From Streptomyces werraensis (lineage in GTDB: Bacteria > Actinomycetota > Actinomycetes > Streptomycetales > Streptomycetaceae), in contig BNBX01000004.1 in NCBI GenBank assembly GCA_014656175.1, forward strand, positions 430,290-494,289: a DNA stretch of 64,000 nt, written 5' to 3'. Under the pieces are notes generated by a model. That model did not search any database, had not been told where the DNA came from, and saw only the letters and a program-made list of their open reading frames with translations. Positions 47,800 through 57,245 of this stretch are shown in pieces. Both the position numbers and the translations under genes were made by a program. The stretch's first letter is position 1. The number at the start of each line of letters is the position of its first letter.

Positions 47800-49108
47800 C
47801 GAGGCGACCCACGGGGCTGATGTGGAGGCGTCCCGTGTGAGAACCGGGCCGCGACACGCGGCACCCAAGAAGCCGCTGTTCATCAGGTTCCACATGCCCG
47901 CGGGCAAGGCGATAGCCATAGCGGCGATGCCGACCGCGGTCCTGATGGGGATGGGCTTCACGCCGACGCTCGCCCAGGCCGACGACCAGCCGTCGTCCAG
48001 GAGTCTCACGGCCGACGAGTTCAAGGAGTGCCTGGAGGCCATCGAGAAGGCGGAGAAGGGGGACGCGAGCGCGTCGCCCACGCCGTCCGCCACCGCGAGC
48101 GAGAGCGCCTCCGAGGACGACGAGGAGCCCTCGGCGGAGCCGACCGGCTCGGCTCCCGCCCAGGAGGCCCCGCAGGAGGACACGGACAAGGGCTCGGACT
48201 CTTCGCCGGATTCAGGTTCCGACGACAAGGCCGAGCCGACGCCCACGCCCTCCGCGACCGCGGGCGGACAGGCGGCGGACACCGAACCCGCCCCGTCCCC
48301 GTCGGAGACCGACAAGAACCTGCTGGAGCAGGTCGGGGACGCCATCAAGGACGTCTTCACGCCGGGCGAGAAGGCGGAGGAGACCCCGAGCCCGAGTCCG
48401 TCCGCCTCCGCGTCGTCGTCGGCCCCCGCCGAGGAGACGGACGAGAAGGGCGAGAAGGGCGAGGAGGCTCCGCAGAAGCCCGCGGAGAGCGCCGCCGGGG
48501 ATGTCCTCGACACGGCCGGCGACGCGGCGCAGGACGCCACGGAGCAGGCCGAGGAGGCCGCGGAGGAGGCGACGCAGGAGCCCGAGGCCACCGCCTCGCC
48601 CAGCCCCTCCGAGTCGTCCGGGATGGACCTGGAGGACTGCCCGGTCGCGACCGACGCCGAGGGAGGGGTCGACAACAACGTCCCGCTCCCCGACGACCCG
48701 TGGTTCCTGAACGCCAGCTCGCTGCTGCTGAAGGGCGCCGACTACAAGGGCATCGTCGAGGTGCGGACCGCCAACGGCACCAGGAAGAAGGTGCTGAAGT
48801 ACGTCATCTCCGACGGCACCGACATCGGAGACCTGCACCAGACGGTCAAGGACAAGCAGTCCGGCAAGACGTACCACGTCCAGGCCGCCAAGGGTTCGAC
48901 GTCGACCATCCGCGACGGCGACACCGTGATGTACACCGAGAGCATCTCCGGCAACCTGCTGGGCCTGATCCCGGTGACGTTCGACCCGGAGAACCCGCCG
49001 CCGCTGAACATCCCGCTGATCTACTTCACCAAGGTCACGGTCCAGCAGGCCGGCCAGTTCGGCGGCACCCTGCACGTACCGGGACTCCACCAGTACATCA
49101 CCGACTGA
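47789..49108 (+). CDS. Secreted protein with long low-complexity region
   Basis: 439-aa protein. A basic stretch and hydrophobic segment (about 38-60, cleavage likely after LAQA) direct export; residues 65-285 are Ser/Pro/Glu/Asp/Ala-rich and presumably disordered; a conserved-looking C-terminal domain (about 290-439) holds DCPVATDAEGGVDNNVPLPDDPW and HVPGLHQYITD. The start GTG at 47789 has GGGAGG upstream and lies inside the end of the DUF6114 gene. No enzymatic motif. The arrangement suggests a cell-surface or spore-envelope role together with its two neighbours. Confidence 0.82.
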   Translation: MPADEATHGADVEASRVRTGPRHAAPKKPLFIRFHMPAGKAIAIAAMPTAVLMGMGFTPTLAQADDQPSSRSLTADEFKECLEAIEKAEKGDASASPTPSATASESASEDDEEPSAEPTGSAPAQEAPQEDTDKGSDSSPDSGSDDKAEPTPTPSATAGGQAADTEPAPSPSETDKNLLEQVGDAIKDVFTPGEKAEETPSPSPSASASSSAPAEETDEKGEKGEEAPQKPAESAAGDVLDTAGDAAQDATEQAEEAAEEATQEPEATASPSPSESSGMDLEDCPVATDAEGGVDNNVPLPDDPWFLNASSLLLKGADYKGIVEVRTANGTRKKVLKYVISDGTDIGDLHQTVKDKQSGKTYHVQAAKGSTSTIRDGDTVMYTESISGNLLGLIPVTFDPENPPPLNIPLIYFTKVTVQQAGQFGGTLHVPGLHQYITD

Positions 49109-49152
49109 GCGACCGCCGGGCCGCACACCGGGACCACCCCGGGAGCCGCAAC

Positions 49153-49190
49153 ACCGAGGGCGCCCTCTGCTCGCAGAGGGCGCCCTCGGT
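49153..49190. terminator. Bidirectional terminator hairpin
   Basis: Perfect 18-bp stem, arms ACCGAGGGCGCCCTCTGC and its complement, 2-base loop, between the convergent secreted-protein gene and pyk. Confidence 0.85.
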
Positions 49191-49208
49191 CGTGTCACGG
49201 GTGCCGGG

Positions 49209-50636
49209 TCAGGCGGTCGCCTCGCCCAGGTGGTGGACGCGGACCATGTTCGTGGTGCCGGGGACGCCGGGCGGGGAGCCGGCGGTGATCACCATGATGT
49301 CGCCCTCGCTGAAGCGGCTCAGGCGGACCAGCTCCTGCTCCACCAGCGCGACCATCTCGTCGGTGCTGTTCACGAACGGCACCACGTGCGGCTCCACGCC
49401 CCAGCTCAGCGTGAGCTGGTTGCGGGTCGACTCGTCCGTGGTGAACGCCAGGATCGGCTGCGCGACGCGGTAACGGCACAGCCGGCGGGCCGTGTCGCCG
49501 GACTGGGTGAAGGCCACCAGGCCCTTGCCGCCGAGGAAGTCGGCGATCTCGCAGGCCGCGCGGGCCACCGAACCGCCCTGCGTACGGGGCTTCTTGCCCG
49601 GCACCAGCGGCTGCAGGCCCTTGGACAGCAGCTCCTGCTCGGCAGCCTGGACGATCTTCGACATCGTCCGGACCGTCTCGATCGGGTAGGCGCCGACCGA
49701 GGACTCCGCCGACAGCATGACCGCGTCCGCGCCGTCCAGGATCGCGTTGGCCACGTCGGAGGCCTCGGCGCGCGTCGGACGGGAGTTGGTGATCATCGAC
49801 TCCATCATCTGGGTCGCCACGATCACCGGCTTCGCGTTGCGCCGGCACAGCTCGATCAGGCGCTTCTGCACCATGGGGACCTTCTCGAGCGGGTACTCGA
49901 CGGCCAGGTCGCCACGGGCGACCATCACGCCGTCGAACGCCATCACGACGTCCTCCATGTTCTCCACCGCCTGTGGCTTCTCCACCTTGGCGATGACGGG
50001 GACGCGGCGGCCCTCCTCGTCCATCACGCGGTGGACGTCGGCGACGTCCTTCGCGTCCCGGACGAAGGACAGGGCGACCAGGTCGCAGCCCATCCGCAGG
50101 GCGAACCGCAGGTCCTCGACGTCCTTCTCGGACAGCGCGGGGACGTTCACGGCCGTGCCGGGCAGGTTGATGCCCTTGTGGTCGGAGATGACGCCGCCCT
50201 CGATGACGATCGTCTTCACCCGGGCGCCCTCGACGTCCAGCACCTTCAGCTCGACGTTGCCGTCGTTGATCAGGATCTGGTCGCCGCGGGAGACGTCGCC
50301 GGGGAGGCCCTTGTAGGTGGTCCCGCAGATCGTCTTGTCACCGGGGACGTCCTCGGTGGTGATGGTGAACTCGTCACCGCGCACCAGCTCGACGGGGCCC
50401 TCGGCGAAGGTCTCCAGACGGATCTTGGGGCCCTGGAGGTCGGCGAGGACGCCGACGGCCCTGCCCGTCTCCTTGGCGGCGGCCCGGACCCGGTCGTACC
50501 GGCCCTGGTGCTCGGCGTGCGAGCCGTGGCTGAAGTTGAAGCGGGCCACGTTCATGCCGGCTTCGATCAGAGCGACGAGCTGCTCGTGGGAGTCGACCGC
50601 GGGGCCGAGAGTACAGACGATTTTCGAACGGCGCAT
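49209..50636 (-). CDS. pyk: Pyruvate kinase
   Basis: 475-aa glycolytic enzyme making pyruvate and ATP from phosphoenolpyruvate and ADP. N-terminal SKIVCTLGPAVDS and GMNVARFNFSHG, the catalytic VIAKVEKPQAVENM (Lys), VMVARGDLAVE metal/phosphate loop and C-terminal allosteric domain are all present at usual length. A -10-like TAGGAT ends seven bases before the ATG, so the mRNA may be leaderless. Close to pfkA and ackA-pta, which gathers lower glycolysis and overflow genes. Confidence 0.96.
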   Translation of the reverse strand: MRRSKIVCTLGPAVDSHEQLVALIEAGMNVARFNFSHGSHAEHQGRYDRVRAAAKETGRAVGVLADLQGPKIRLETFAEGPVELVRGDEFTITTEDVPGDKTICGTTYKGLPGDVSRGDQILINDGNVELKVLDVEGARVKTIVIEGGVISDHKGINLPGTAVNVPALSEKDVEDLRFALRMGCDLVALSFVRDAKDVADVHRVMDEEGRRVPVIAKVEKPQAVENMEDVVMAFDGVMVARGDLAVEYPLEKVPMVQKRLIELCRRNAKPVIVATQMMESMITNSRPTRAEASDVANAILDGADAVMLSAESSVGAYPIETVRTMSKIVQAAEQELLSKGLQPLVPGKKPRTQGGSVARAACEIADFLGGKGLVAFTQSGDTARRLCRYRVAQPILAFTTDESTRNQLTLSWGVEPHVVPFVNSTDEMVALVEQELVRLSRFSEGDIMVITAGSPPGVPGTTNMVRVHHLGEATA

Positions 50637-50642
50637 GGGGCG

Positions 50643-50676
50643 ATCCTATCGGTTTGTTTCGCTCCGGAATATTCCG
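50643..50676 (-). promoter_or_regulatory. pyk promoter region with CGGAATATTCCG palindrome
   Basis: Minus strand: TAGGAT (50648-50643) directly before the pyk ATG, consistent with leaderless transcription. A perfect 12-bp palindrome at 50665-50676 occupies the -35 position, and another CGGAAT half lies at 50682-50687. A repressor or activator site is likely. Confidence 0.5.
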
Positions 50677-50709
50677 TCTGGCGGAATGTACAAATGAGGT
50701 TCCCGCTGC

Positions 50710-51921
50710 TCAGTTGTTCTTTCCGACCAGTGCGTATGTCTGCTGTGCGATCTCCATTTCCTCGTCCGTGGGTACCACCGCGACCGCGACCCGTGCCCCC
50801 TCGGGCGAGATCAGCCGCGCCCCGCCGCCGCGCACGGCGTTGCGCCCGCCGTCCACCGCGAGGCCCAGCCCTTCCAGGCCCGCCACGGCGGCCTCGCGCA
50901 CCTCGGCGGAGTTCTCGCCGACACCGGCGGTGAAGGCCACCGCGTCCACCCGTCCGAGAACGGCGTAATAGGCGCCGATGTACTTCCTCAACCGGTGAAT
51001 GTAGATGTCGAAGGCGAGCTTCGCCCGTTCGTCGCCCTCGGAGATCCGGCGCCGGATCTCCCGCATGTCGTTGTCCCCGCACAGTCCGACCAGCCCGCTC
51101 CTCTTGTTCAGAAGGGCGTCGACCTCGTCGGCGGACATTCCGCCGACGCGCATCAAATGGAAGATGACGGCCGGGTCCATGTCACCGGACCGCGTACCCA
51201 TCACGAGCCCCTCCAAGGGGGTGAGCCCCATGGAGGTGTCCACGCAGCGGCCCGCCCGCACGGCCGAGGCGGACGCCCCGTTGCCCAGGTGCAGCACGAT
51301 CACGTTCACCTCCTCGGGCGCCTTCCCCAGCAGCCGCGCCGTGGCACGGGAGACGTACGCGTGCGAGGTGCCGTGGAAGCCGTAGCGGCGCACCCGGTGC
51401 GCGTCGGCGGTCTCCACGTCGATCGCGTAGCGGGCCGCGGACTCCGGCATCGTGGTGTGGAACGCGGTGTCGAAGACGGCGACCTGCGGCAGATCGGGGC
51501 GCAGCGCCGTCGCCGTGCGGATGCCGGTGAGGTTGGCCGGGTTGTGCAGCGGCGCCACCGGGATCAGCCGCTCGATCTCGGCGAGCACCCGCTCGTCGAT
51601 CACCGTCGGCTCGGTGAAGTACTTGCCGCCGTGCACCACCCGGTGGCCGATCGCCAGCAGCTCGGCGGAGTCCAGGCCCAGGCCGTCGGCGGCCAGCTCC
51701 TCGGCCATCGCCTTCAGCGCGGCGTCGTGGTCGGCGACCGGACCGGTGCGCTCCCTGGTCCCGCCTCCGGACGCCAGCGGGGTGTGGCGCACCAGCGAGG
51801 TGCGCTCGCCGATCCGCTCGACAAGACCGGACGCCAGCCGGCTGCTGTCGCTCATGTCCAGCAGCTGGTACTTCACCGAAGAGGAGCCGGAGTTGAGGAC
51901 GAGGACGCGGGACGGGCTCAC
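50710..51921 (-). CDS. ackA: Acetate kinase
   Basis: 403-aa enzyme interconverting acetyl phosphate/ADP and acetate/ATP. ASKHA-fold motifs: VLVLNSGSSSVKY, GHRVVHGG, NPANLTGI, FDTAFHTTMP, HGTSHAYV and LHLGNGAS. Starts with the GTG overlapping the pta stop by four bases, so the Pta-AckA pathway is expressed as a coupled unit. The frame is open far upstream through pta, which is only a coding shadow. Confidence 0.96.
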   Translation of the reverse strand: MSPSRVLVLNSGSSSVKYQLLDMSDSSRLASGLVERIGERTSLVRHTPLASGGGTRERTGPVADHDAALKAMAEELAADGLGLDSAELLAIGHRVVHGGKYFTEPTVIDERVLAEIERLIPVAPLHNPANLTGIRTATALRPDLPQVAVFDTAFHTTMPESAARYAIDVETADAHRVRRYGFHGTSHAYVSRATARLLGKAPEEVNVIVLHLGNGASASAVRAGRCVDTSMGLTPLEGLVMGTRSGDMDPAVIFHLMRVGGMSADEVDALLNKRSGLVGLCGDNDMREIRRRISEGDERAKLAFDIYIHRLRKYIGAYYAVLGRVDAVAFTAGVGENSAEVREAAVAGLEGLGLAVDGGRNAVRGGGARLISPEGARVAVAVVPTDEEMEIAQQTYALVGKNN

Positions 51922-54014
51922 TGGGCGGCTGCCTTCTCGCTCGGGGCCGGGGACTGCGCCTGGATGGCGGTGATCGCGACGGTGTTGACGATGTCCTGCA
52001 CCAGGGCGCCCCGGGACAGGTCGTTGACCGGCTTGCGCAGGCCCTGGAGGACCGGGCCGACGGCGATCGCGCCGGCCGAGCGCTGCACGGCCTTGTAGGT
52101 GTTGTTGCCGGTGTTCAGGTCGGGGAAGATCAGCACGGTCGCCTGGCCGGCCACCTCGGAGTCCGGCAGCTTGGTCGCCGCGACCGACGGCTCGACGGCC
52201 GCGTCGTACTGGATCGGGCCCTCGATCCGCAGGTCGGGCCGGCGCTCGCGCACCAGCTCGGTCGCGGTGCGCACCTTGTCCACGTCGGCGCCGGAACCGG
52301 AGGTGCCCGTCGAGTACGACAGCATCGCGATCCGCGGCTGGACCCCGAACCGCGCCGCCGTGACCGCCGACTGCACCGCGATGTCGGCGAGCTGCTCGGC
52401 GTCCGGGTCCGGGTTGACCGCGCAGTCGCCGTACACCAGCACCTTGTCGGCCAGGCACATGAAGAACACCGACGAGACGATGTCGGCGTCCGGGCGGGTC
52501 TTGATGATCTCGAAGGCCGGACGGATGGTCGCCGCCGTGGAGTGCACCGAGCCGGACACCATGCCGTCGGCGAGACCCTCCTCCACCATCAGCGTGCCGA
52601 AGTAGTTCACGTCGGACACCACGTCGTACGCCAGCTCCACGGTCACGCCCCGATGGGCGCGCAGCGCCGCGTACTTCTCCGCGAAGGAGTCCCGCAGCTC
52701 CGAGGTGGCCGGGTCGATCAGCTGGGTGTCGCCGAGGTCGATGCCCAGGTCGGCGGCCTTCTTGCGGATCTGGTCGACGTCGCCGAGCAGCGTCAGTTCG
52801 CACACGCCCCGGCGCAGCAGCACCTCCGCCGCGTGCAGCACCCGCTCCTCGCCGCCCTCCGGCAGCACCACCCGGCGCAGGTCGGAGCGGGCCTGCTCCA
52901 GCAGCTTGTGCTCGAACATCATCGGCGTGACCCGGTCGCTGCTGGGCGCGGACACCGCGCGGGTGAGCTCGGCGGTGTCGGCGTACCGCTCGAACAGGCC
53001 GAGCGCCAGCTCCGCCTTGCGCGGGGTGGCCGCGTTCAGCTTGCCCTCCAGGGAGAACAGCTGCTCGGCGGTGGGGAAGCTGTTGCTCGGCACGGACAGC
53101 ACCGGCGTGCCGGGCGCGAGCCGGTCGGCGAGGGTGAGGATGCGCTCGCCGGGCACCTCGTCCAGGGTCAGCAGCACCCCGGCTATCGGCGGGGTGCCGG
53201 CGCTGTGCGCGGCCAGCGCGCCCACCACGAGGTCGGCCCGGTCGCCCGGGGTCACCACGAGGCAGCCGGGGGTCAGCGCGGCGAGGAAGTTGGGCAGCAT
53301 CGCGCCGCCGAAGACGAAGTCCAGGGCGTCGCGGGCGAGCCCGGAGTCGTCGCCGAGCACCACCTTCGCCCCCAGGGTGTGGGCGATCTGGGACACCGTG
53401 GGCGCGGACAGGGCGGGCTCGTCGGGCAGCACGTAGCAGGGCACGGGCAGCCGGGTGGCGAGCCGTTCGGCGATCTCGTCCCGGTCCTCGCGCGCGACCC
53501 GGTTGACCACCACCGCCAGCACGTCGCAGCCGAGGGTGTCGTAGGCGCGGTAGGCGTTGCGGGTCTCCGCGCGCACGGACTCGGCGGTCTGCTTGCGGCC
53601 GCCCACCACGGGGATGACCGAGGCGCCGAACTCGTTGGCGAGGCGGGCGTTCAGGGACAGCTCGTCCGGGAACTGCGTGTCCGCGTAGTCGGTGCCGAGG
53701 ACCAGCACCACGTCGTAGTCGCGGGCCACCAGGTGGAACCGGTCGACGAGGGTGGACACCAGCTCGTCCGTGCCGCGCTCGGCCTGGAGCGCGGAGGCCT
53801 CCGCGTAGTCCATGCCGTAGACGGTTGCGGGGTCCTGGGAGAGCCGGTAGCGGGCGCGCAGCAGTTCGAAGAGCCGGTCGGGCCCGTCGTGCACCAGGGG
53901 GCGGAACACGCCCACCCGGTCGACCTGCCGGGTCAGCAGCTCCATGACCCCGAGTTCGACGACCTGACGGCCGTCGCCGCGGTCGATGCCGGTCACGTAC
54001 ACGCTGCGGGTCAC
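51918..54014 (-). CDS. pta: Phosphate acetyltransferase (long form)
   Basis: 698-aa enzyme converting acetyl-CoA and phosphate to acetyl phosphate. It is the long form: an N-terminal P-loop-like/DRTGG regulatory region (1 to about 360, starting VTRSVYVTGIDRGDGRQVVELG) and a C-terminal PTA_PTB catalytic domain (about 370-690, with MVSGSVHSTAATIRPA and SYSTGTSGSG). The GTG at 54014 with GGAGAG upstream is chosen; an ORF extension to 54194 crosses the pfkA promoter. Operon with ackA. Confidence 0.95.
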   Translation of the reverse strand: MTRSVYVTGIDRGDGRQVVELGVMELLTRQVDRVGVFRPLVHDGPDRLFELLRARYRLSQDPATVYGMDYAEASALQAERGTDELVSTLVDRFHLVARDYDVVLVLGTDYADTQFPDELSLNARLANEFGASVIPVVGGRKQTAESVRAETRNAYRAYDTLGCDVLAVVVNRVAREDRDEIAERLATRLPVPCYVLPDEPALSAPTVSQIAHTLGAKVVLGDDSGLARDALDFVFGGAMLPNFLAALTPGCLVVTPGDRADLVVGALAAHSAGTPPIAGVLLTLDEVPGERILTLADRLAPGTPVLSVPSNSFPTAEQLFSLEGKLNAATPRKAELALGLFERYADTAELTRAVSAPSSDRVTPMMFEHKLLEQARSDLRRVVLPEGGEERVLHAAEVLLRRGVCELTLLGDVDQIRKKAADLGIDLGDTQLIDPATSELRDSFAEKYAALRAHRGVTVELAYDVVSDVNYFGTLMVEEGLADGMVSGSVHSTAATIRPAFEIIKTRPDADIVSSVFFMCLADKVLVYGDCAVNPDPDAEQLADIAVQSAVTAARFGVQPRIAMLSYSTGTSGSGADVDKVRTATELVRERRPDLRIEGPIQYDAAVEPSVAATKLPDSEVAGQATVLIFPDLNTGNNTYKAVQRSAGAIAVGPVLQGLRKPVNDLSRGALVQDIVNTVAITAIQAQSPAPSEKAAAQ

Positions 54015-54104
54015 GCGCGCTCTCCGTTTCGTCGGGGGCTTCGTCGGGGGCCGCGAGGACGAGGCGGGGCCTCGAAACCGCCCACACAGGTGAGCGGATC
54101 CCTC

Positions 54105-54133
54105 TTGACAATACCCGCGGCGCTGGCTAAGAC
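54105..54133 (+). promoter_or_regulatory. pfkA promoter
   Basis: Consensus-like TTGACA (54105-54110), exactly 17 bases, then TAAGAC (54128-54133). Predicted start near 54140 gives a leader of about 85 bases before the pfkA ATG. Confidence 0.7.
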
Positions 54134-54226
54134 GCCCGCGCACAGGGTCGTCGGCGGTGCTCCGGGGGACGTGAAAGAATCGGCAGTGGCTCACCGGTAT
54201 CGACAGCGACCAGGAGACACAGCACG

Positions 54227-55252
54227 ATGCGTATAGGAGTCCTCACCGCAGGCGGCGACTGCCCTGGACTGAACGCAGTGATCCGGTCGGTCGTGCACCG
54301 GGCGGTGGACAACTACGGCGACGAGGTCATCGGCTTCGAGGACGGCTACTCCGGCCTGCTGGACGGCCGCTACCGCACGCTCGACCTCAACGCGGTCAGC
54401 GGCATCCTGGCGCGTGGCGGGACCATACTGGGCTCCTCCCGGCTGGAGCGCGACCGGCTGCGCGAGGCGTGCGAGAACGCCTCCGACATGATCCACGAGT
54501 TCGGCATCGACGCGCTCATCCCGATCGGCGGCGAGGGCACGCTGACGGCGGCCCGCATGCTGTCCGACGCCGGTCTGCCGGTGGTCGGCGTCCCCAAGAC
54601 GATCGACAACGACATCTCCTCCACGGACCGCACCTTCGGCTTCGACACGGCCGTCGGCGTCGCCACCGAGGCGATGGACCGCCTGAAGACCACCGCCGAG
54701 TCCCACCAGCGGGTGATGGTCGTCGAGGTCATGGGCCGGCACGCGGGCTGGATCGCCCTGGAGTCCGGCATGGCGGCCGGCGCCCACGGCATCTGCCTGC
54801 CCGAGCGTCCCTTCGACCCGGCCCAGCTGGTCAAGATGGTCGAGGAGCGCTTCGACCGGGGCAAGAAGTTCGCCGTGATCTGCGTCGCCGAGGGCGCCCA
54901 CCCGGCCGAGGGCACCATGGACTACGGCAAGGGCGAGATCGACAAGTTCGGCCACGAGCGCTTCCAGGGCATCGGCACGGCCCTGGCGTACGAACTGGAG
55001 CGGCGCCTCGGCAAGGAGGCCAAGCCGGTCATCCTCGGCCATGTGCAGCGCGGCGGCGTGCCGACCGCGTACGACCGCGTCCTCGCCACCCGCTTCGGCT
55101 GGCACGCGGTGGAGGCCGCCCACCGGGGCGACTTCGGCAGGATGACCGCCCTGCGCGGCACGGACATCGTGATGGTCCCGCTCGCGGAGGCCGTCACGGA
55201 ACTGAAGACGGTCCCGAAGGACCGCATGGACGAGGCGGAGTCGGTCTTCTAG
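54227..55252 (+). CDS. pfkA: 6-phosphofructokinase
   Basis: 341-aa enzyme phosphorylating fructose 6-phosphate. TAGGDCPGLNAVIR is the nucleotide-binding start. The determinant pair is Gly104 (IGGEGTL) and Lys124 (PKTIDND); glycine at 104 marks ATP rather than pyrophosphate as donor, as in the characterised S. coelicolor enzyme. MGRHAGWIALESG is the substrate motif. Transcribed from its own strong promoter, divergent from pta-ackA. Confidence 0.95.
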   Translation: MRIGVLTAGGDCPGLNAVIRSVVHRAVDNYGDEVIGFEDGYSGLLDGRYRTLDLNAVSGILARGGTILGSSRLERDRLREACENASDMIHEFGIDALIPIGGEGTLTAARMLSDAGLPVVGVPKTIDNDISSTDRTFGFDTAVGVATEAMDRLKTTAESHQRVMVVEVMGRHAGWIALESGMAAGAHGICLPERPFDPAQLVKMVEERFDRGKKFAVICVAEGAHPAEGTMDYGKGEIDKFGHERFQGIGTALAYELERRLGKEAKPVILGHVQRGGVPTAYDRVLATRFGWHAVEAAHRGDFGRMTALRGTDIVMVPLAEAVTELKTVPKDRMDEAESVF

Positions 55253-55268
55253 ACCGCGCCCTCCGTCC

Positions 55269-55300
55269 CGGGGGTGCGGGGCAGCGCCCTCGCACCCCCG
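55269..55300. terminator. Hairpin between convergent pfkA and HTH genes
   Basis: Exact 10-bp stem CGGGGGTGCG/CGCACCCCCG with a 12-base loop, 16 bases after the pfkA stop. Confidence 0.6.
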
Positions 55301-55381
55301 ACGTCGCTGGTGGCCGCGTGGGAGCTCGTCAGGAGCGGCACCACAGGAAGGCCCGGGTCCGCATCAAGAGCCTCGTGCCGT

Positions 55382-56095
55382 TCAGGCGCGGCCGCCGTCC
55401 TCGACCGCCGTCCAGAAGTGGTCGACCACGTGCGTGAGGAAGTCGCGGCCCGGGTCGGACGCGTCGGCGGGGCCGCCGCCCCAGCTGAGGGTGGCCGCCA
55501 TGTGGCCCTGGTAGTCCCGGTGCAGCCGGTGCAGCACCTCCTCCAGGAGACGCCGTTCCAGCGGGGCGATCTTCGACACCGGCCGGACGTACGCCTGCCA
55601 GCGCGTGGTCACCGCGTCACGCAGCAGCTCCGCGAGGTGCTCCTCGCGGCCGGTGACGGCGAGGACGTCGGCAAGGGACAGACCGAGCATCCGGGTCAGT
55701 GCGGCCGTCTGGCGCTCGGTGCCGCGCCACCGGCCCGTCTCCTCCATCCGTAGGTACGCGTGAAGTTCGTGCCCCACGGTGTGGGCGACGTCCTCCGGCG
55801 CCAGGCCGCGGGCCATCCTGTGCTCGCGCAACGTGCGGGGGCGGCCGATGAGTTCGCCGGGGGAACACCACAGCACGCCTGCCAGGGCGGCGAGTTCGGG
55901 ATGGGACGGGGAGGCGTTGCCGCGCTCCCACGCGGCGACGAGAGCCGACGTGACGTACGGCAGGTCGTAGGAGGCGCGCAGGGCGCGGGCCACATGGTCC
56001 GGGTCCAGGCCCAGCGCGGCGCGCAGCCGCCGGGCGGCGGGGGCGTTGAACGGAGGGGGCGGATGGCGGTCACTGCGAAGGGGAGGTCGGCGCAC
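55382..56095 (-). CDS. Helix-turn-helix (Xre-like) DNA-binding protein
   Basis: 237-aa protein with two helix-turn-helix-like halves: FNAPAARRLRAALGLDPDHVARALRASYDLPYVTSALVAAWERG and LREHRMARGLAPEDVAHTVGHELHAYLRMEETGRWRG. Such tandem-HTH proteins are frequent in Streptomyces, usually without known targets. Start is uncertain: GTG 56095 is preferred; TTG 56104 is possible. A TAGCTT lies seven bases before the GTG, so transcription may be leaderless. The 296-base region upstream holds only weak dyads (for example CTCGTAC/GTACGAG at 56317-56334). Confidence 0.82.
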   Translation of the reverse strand: MRRPPLRSDRHPPPPFNAPAARRLRAALGLDPDHVARALRASYDLPYVTSALVAAWERGNASPSHPELAALAGVLWCSPGELIGRPRTLREHRMARGLAPEDVAHTVGHELHAYLRMEETGRWRGTERQTAALTRMLGLSLADVLAVTGREEHLAELLRDAVTTRWQAYVRPVSKIAPLERRLLEEVLHRLHRDYQGHMAATLSWGGGPADASDPGRDFLTHVVDHFWTAVEDGGRA

Positions 56096-56391
56096 GGCCC
56101 ACAAGCTAGGCCCGCCCGCCGGGGGTGACTACGGTCTGTTCGGCCAGGCTCACGGATCGTAGGAAGGTACGGCTACCGGCCGGTCGCGTTTCGGCGGGAG
56201 GACCGGACCGGTCGCGGAGTGAGGTGCTCCGTATTGCGAACGGCACGCTCAGCGGGCATATGCGAGCCCGTGTGCGCCCGCTCCGCGCACGAGCCGGACG
56301 GAACGGACGCCCGCCCCTCGTACCCCCGTACGAGCCCCGCGCCCCGTGTGCCCCTCCGTCCGCGTCCGCGCACGCGGCGCGAATCCGCCGG

Positions 56392-57240
56392 TCACCCCTT
56401 CACCGCACCGCCCAGCGCGAACCCCGCCCCCAGCCGCCGGGAGATCAGCACGTACAGCAGGATCACCGGCGTCGAGTAGACGATGGAGAACGCGGCGAGC
56501 TGGCCGTACGCCACCATCCCGCGGTTGCCGAAGAAGTCGTTGATGCTCACCGACGCCGGCATCAGATCCGGACTGAGCAGCAGCATGAACGGGACGAAGA
56601 AGTTCCCCCACATCATCACGAACGAGAAGACGGTCACCACCGCCACGCCCGGCCCCATCAGCGGCAGCACGATCCGCGCGAGCGACTGGAACGAGGACGC
56701 CCCGTCGGTCCAGGCCGCCTCCTCCAGCTCCTTCGGCACGCCGTCCATGAAGTTCTTCATCAGCCAGACGGCGAACGGGAGCTGGGACGCCGCGAAGAAG
56801 AAGATCGTGCCCTGCATCGTGTCGATCAGGTTCACCCGCACGAACAGCGCGTACACCGGCACCATGATCGCGGTGATCGGCAGGCTGGTCGCGAAGAGGA
56901 TCGTCAGCAGGAACGGCCGGTTGAGCCGCGACCGGTAGCGGGACAGCGGATACGCGGCCAGCGCCGCGCACACCACGGTCAGCGCGGTCGCGCCCCCGCA
57001 CAGGACAAGGCTGTTGAGCAGCGGGGTGAAGGTGATCTCGTCGGTGAGGATCGCGTCGAAGTGCTCCAGCGTGACCCCGTCCGGGGTCTTCACCCGCAGA
57101 CCGGCGTGCGGGTCGACCGCGGAGAGCACCACCCACGCCAGCGGCAGCAGGAACGCGACGGCGACGACGAGCAGCCCGGCGTCGGCGGCCAGCCGCCGGG
57201 CGGTGCGGCGCGAGGACAAGGACCGCGTGGACGGGGACAT
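56392..57240 (-). CDS. Carbohydrate ABC transporter permease (MalG type)
   Basis: 282-aa inner-membrane permease with six helices. The EAA loop is KELEEAAWTDGASSFQSLARIVLPLMGPG, typical of CUT1 family sugar importers. Begins five bases after the stop of the first permease. No ATPase gene follows; in Streptomyces such importers share the MsiK ATPase encoded elsewhere. Confidence 0.92.
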   Translation of the reverse strand: MSPSTRSLSSRRTARRLAADAGLLVVAVAFLLPLAWVVLSAVDPHAGLRVKTPDGVTLEHFDAILTDEITFTPLLNSLVLCGGATALTVVCAALAAYPLSRYRSRLNRPFLLTILFATSLPITAIMVPVYALFVRVNLIDTMQGTIFFFAASQLPFAVWLMKNFMDGVPKELEEAAWTDGASSFQSLARIVLPLMGPGVAVVTVFSFVMMWGNFFVPFMLLLSPDLMPASVSINDFFGNRGMVAYGQLAAFSIVYSTPVILLYVLISRRLGAGFALGGAVKG

Positions 57241-57245
57241 GGCGG

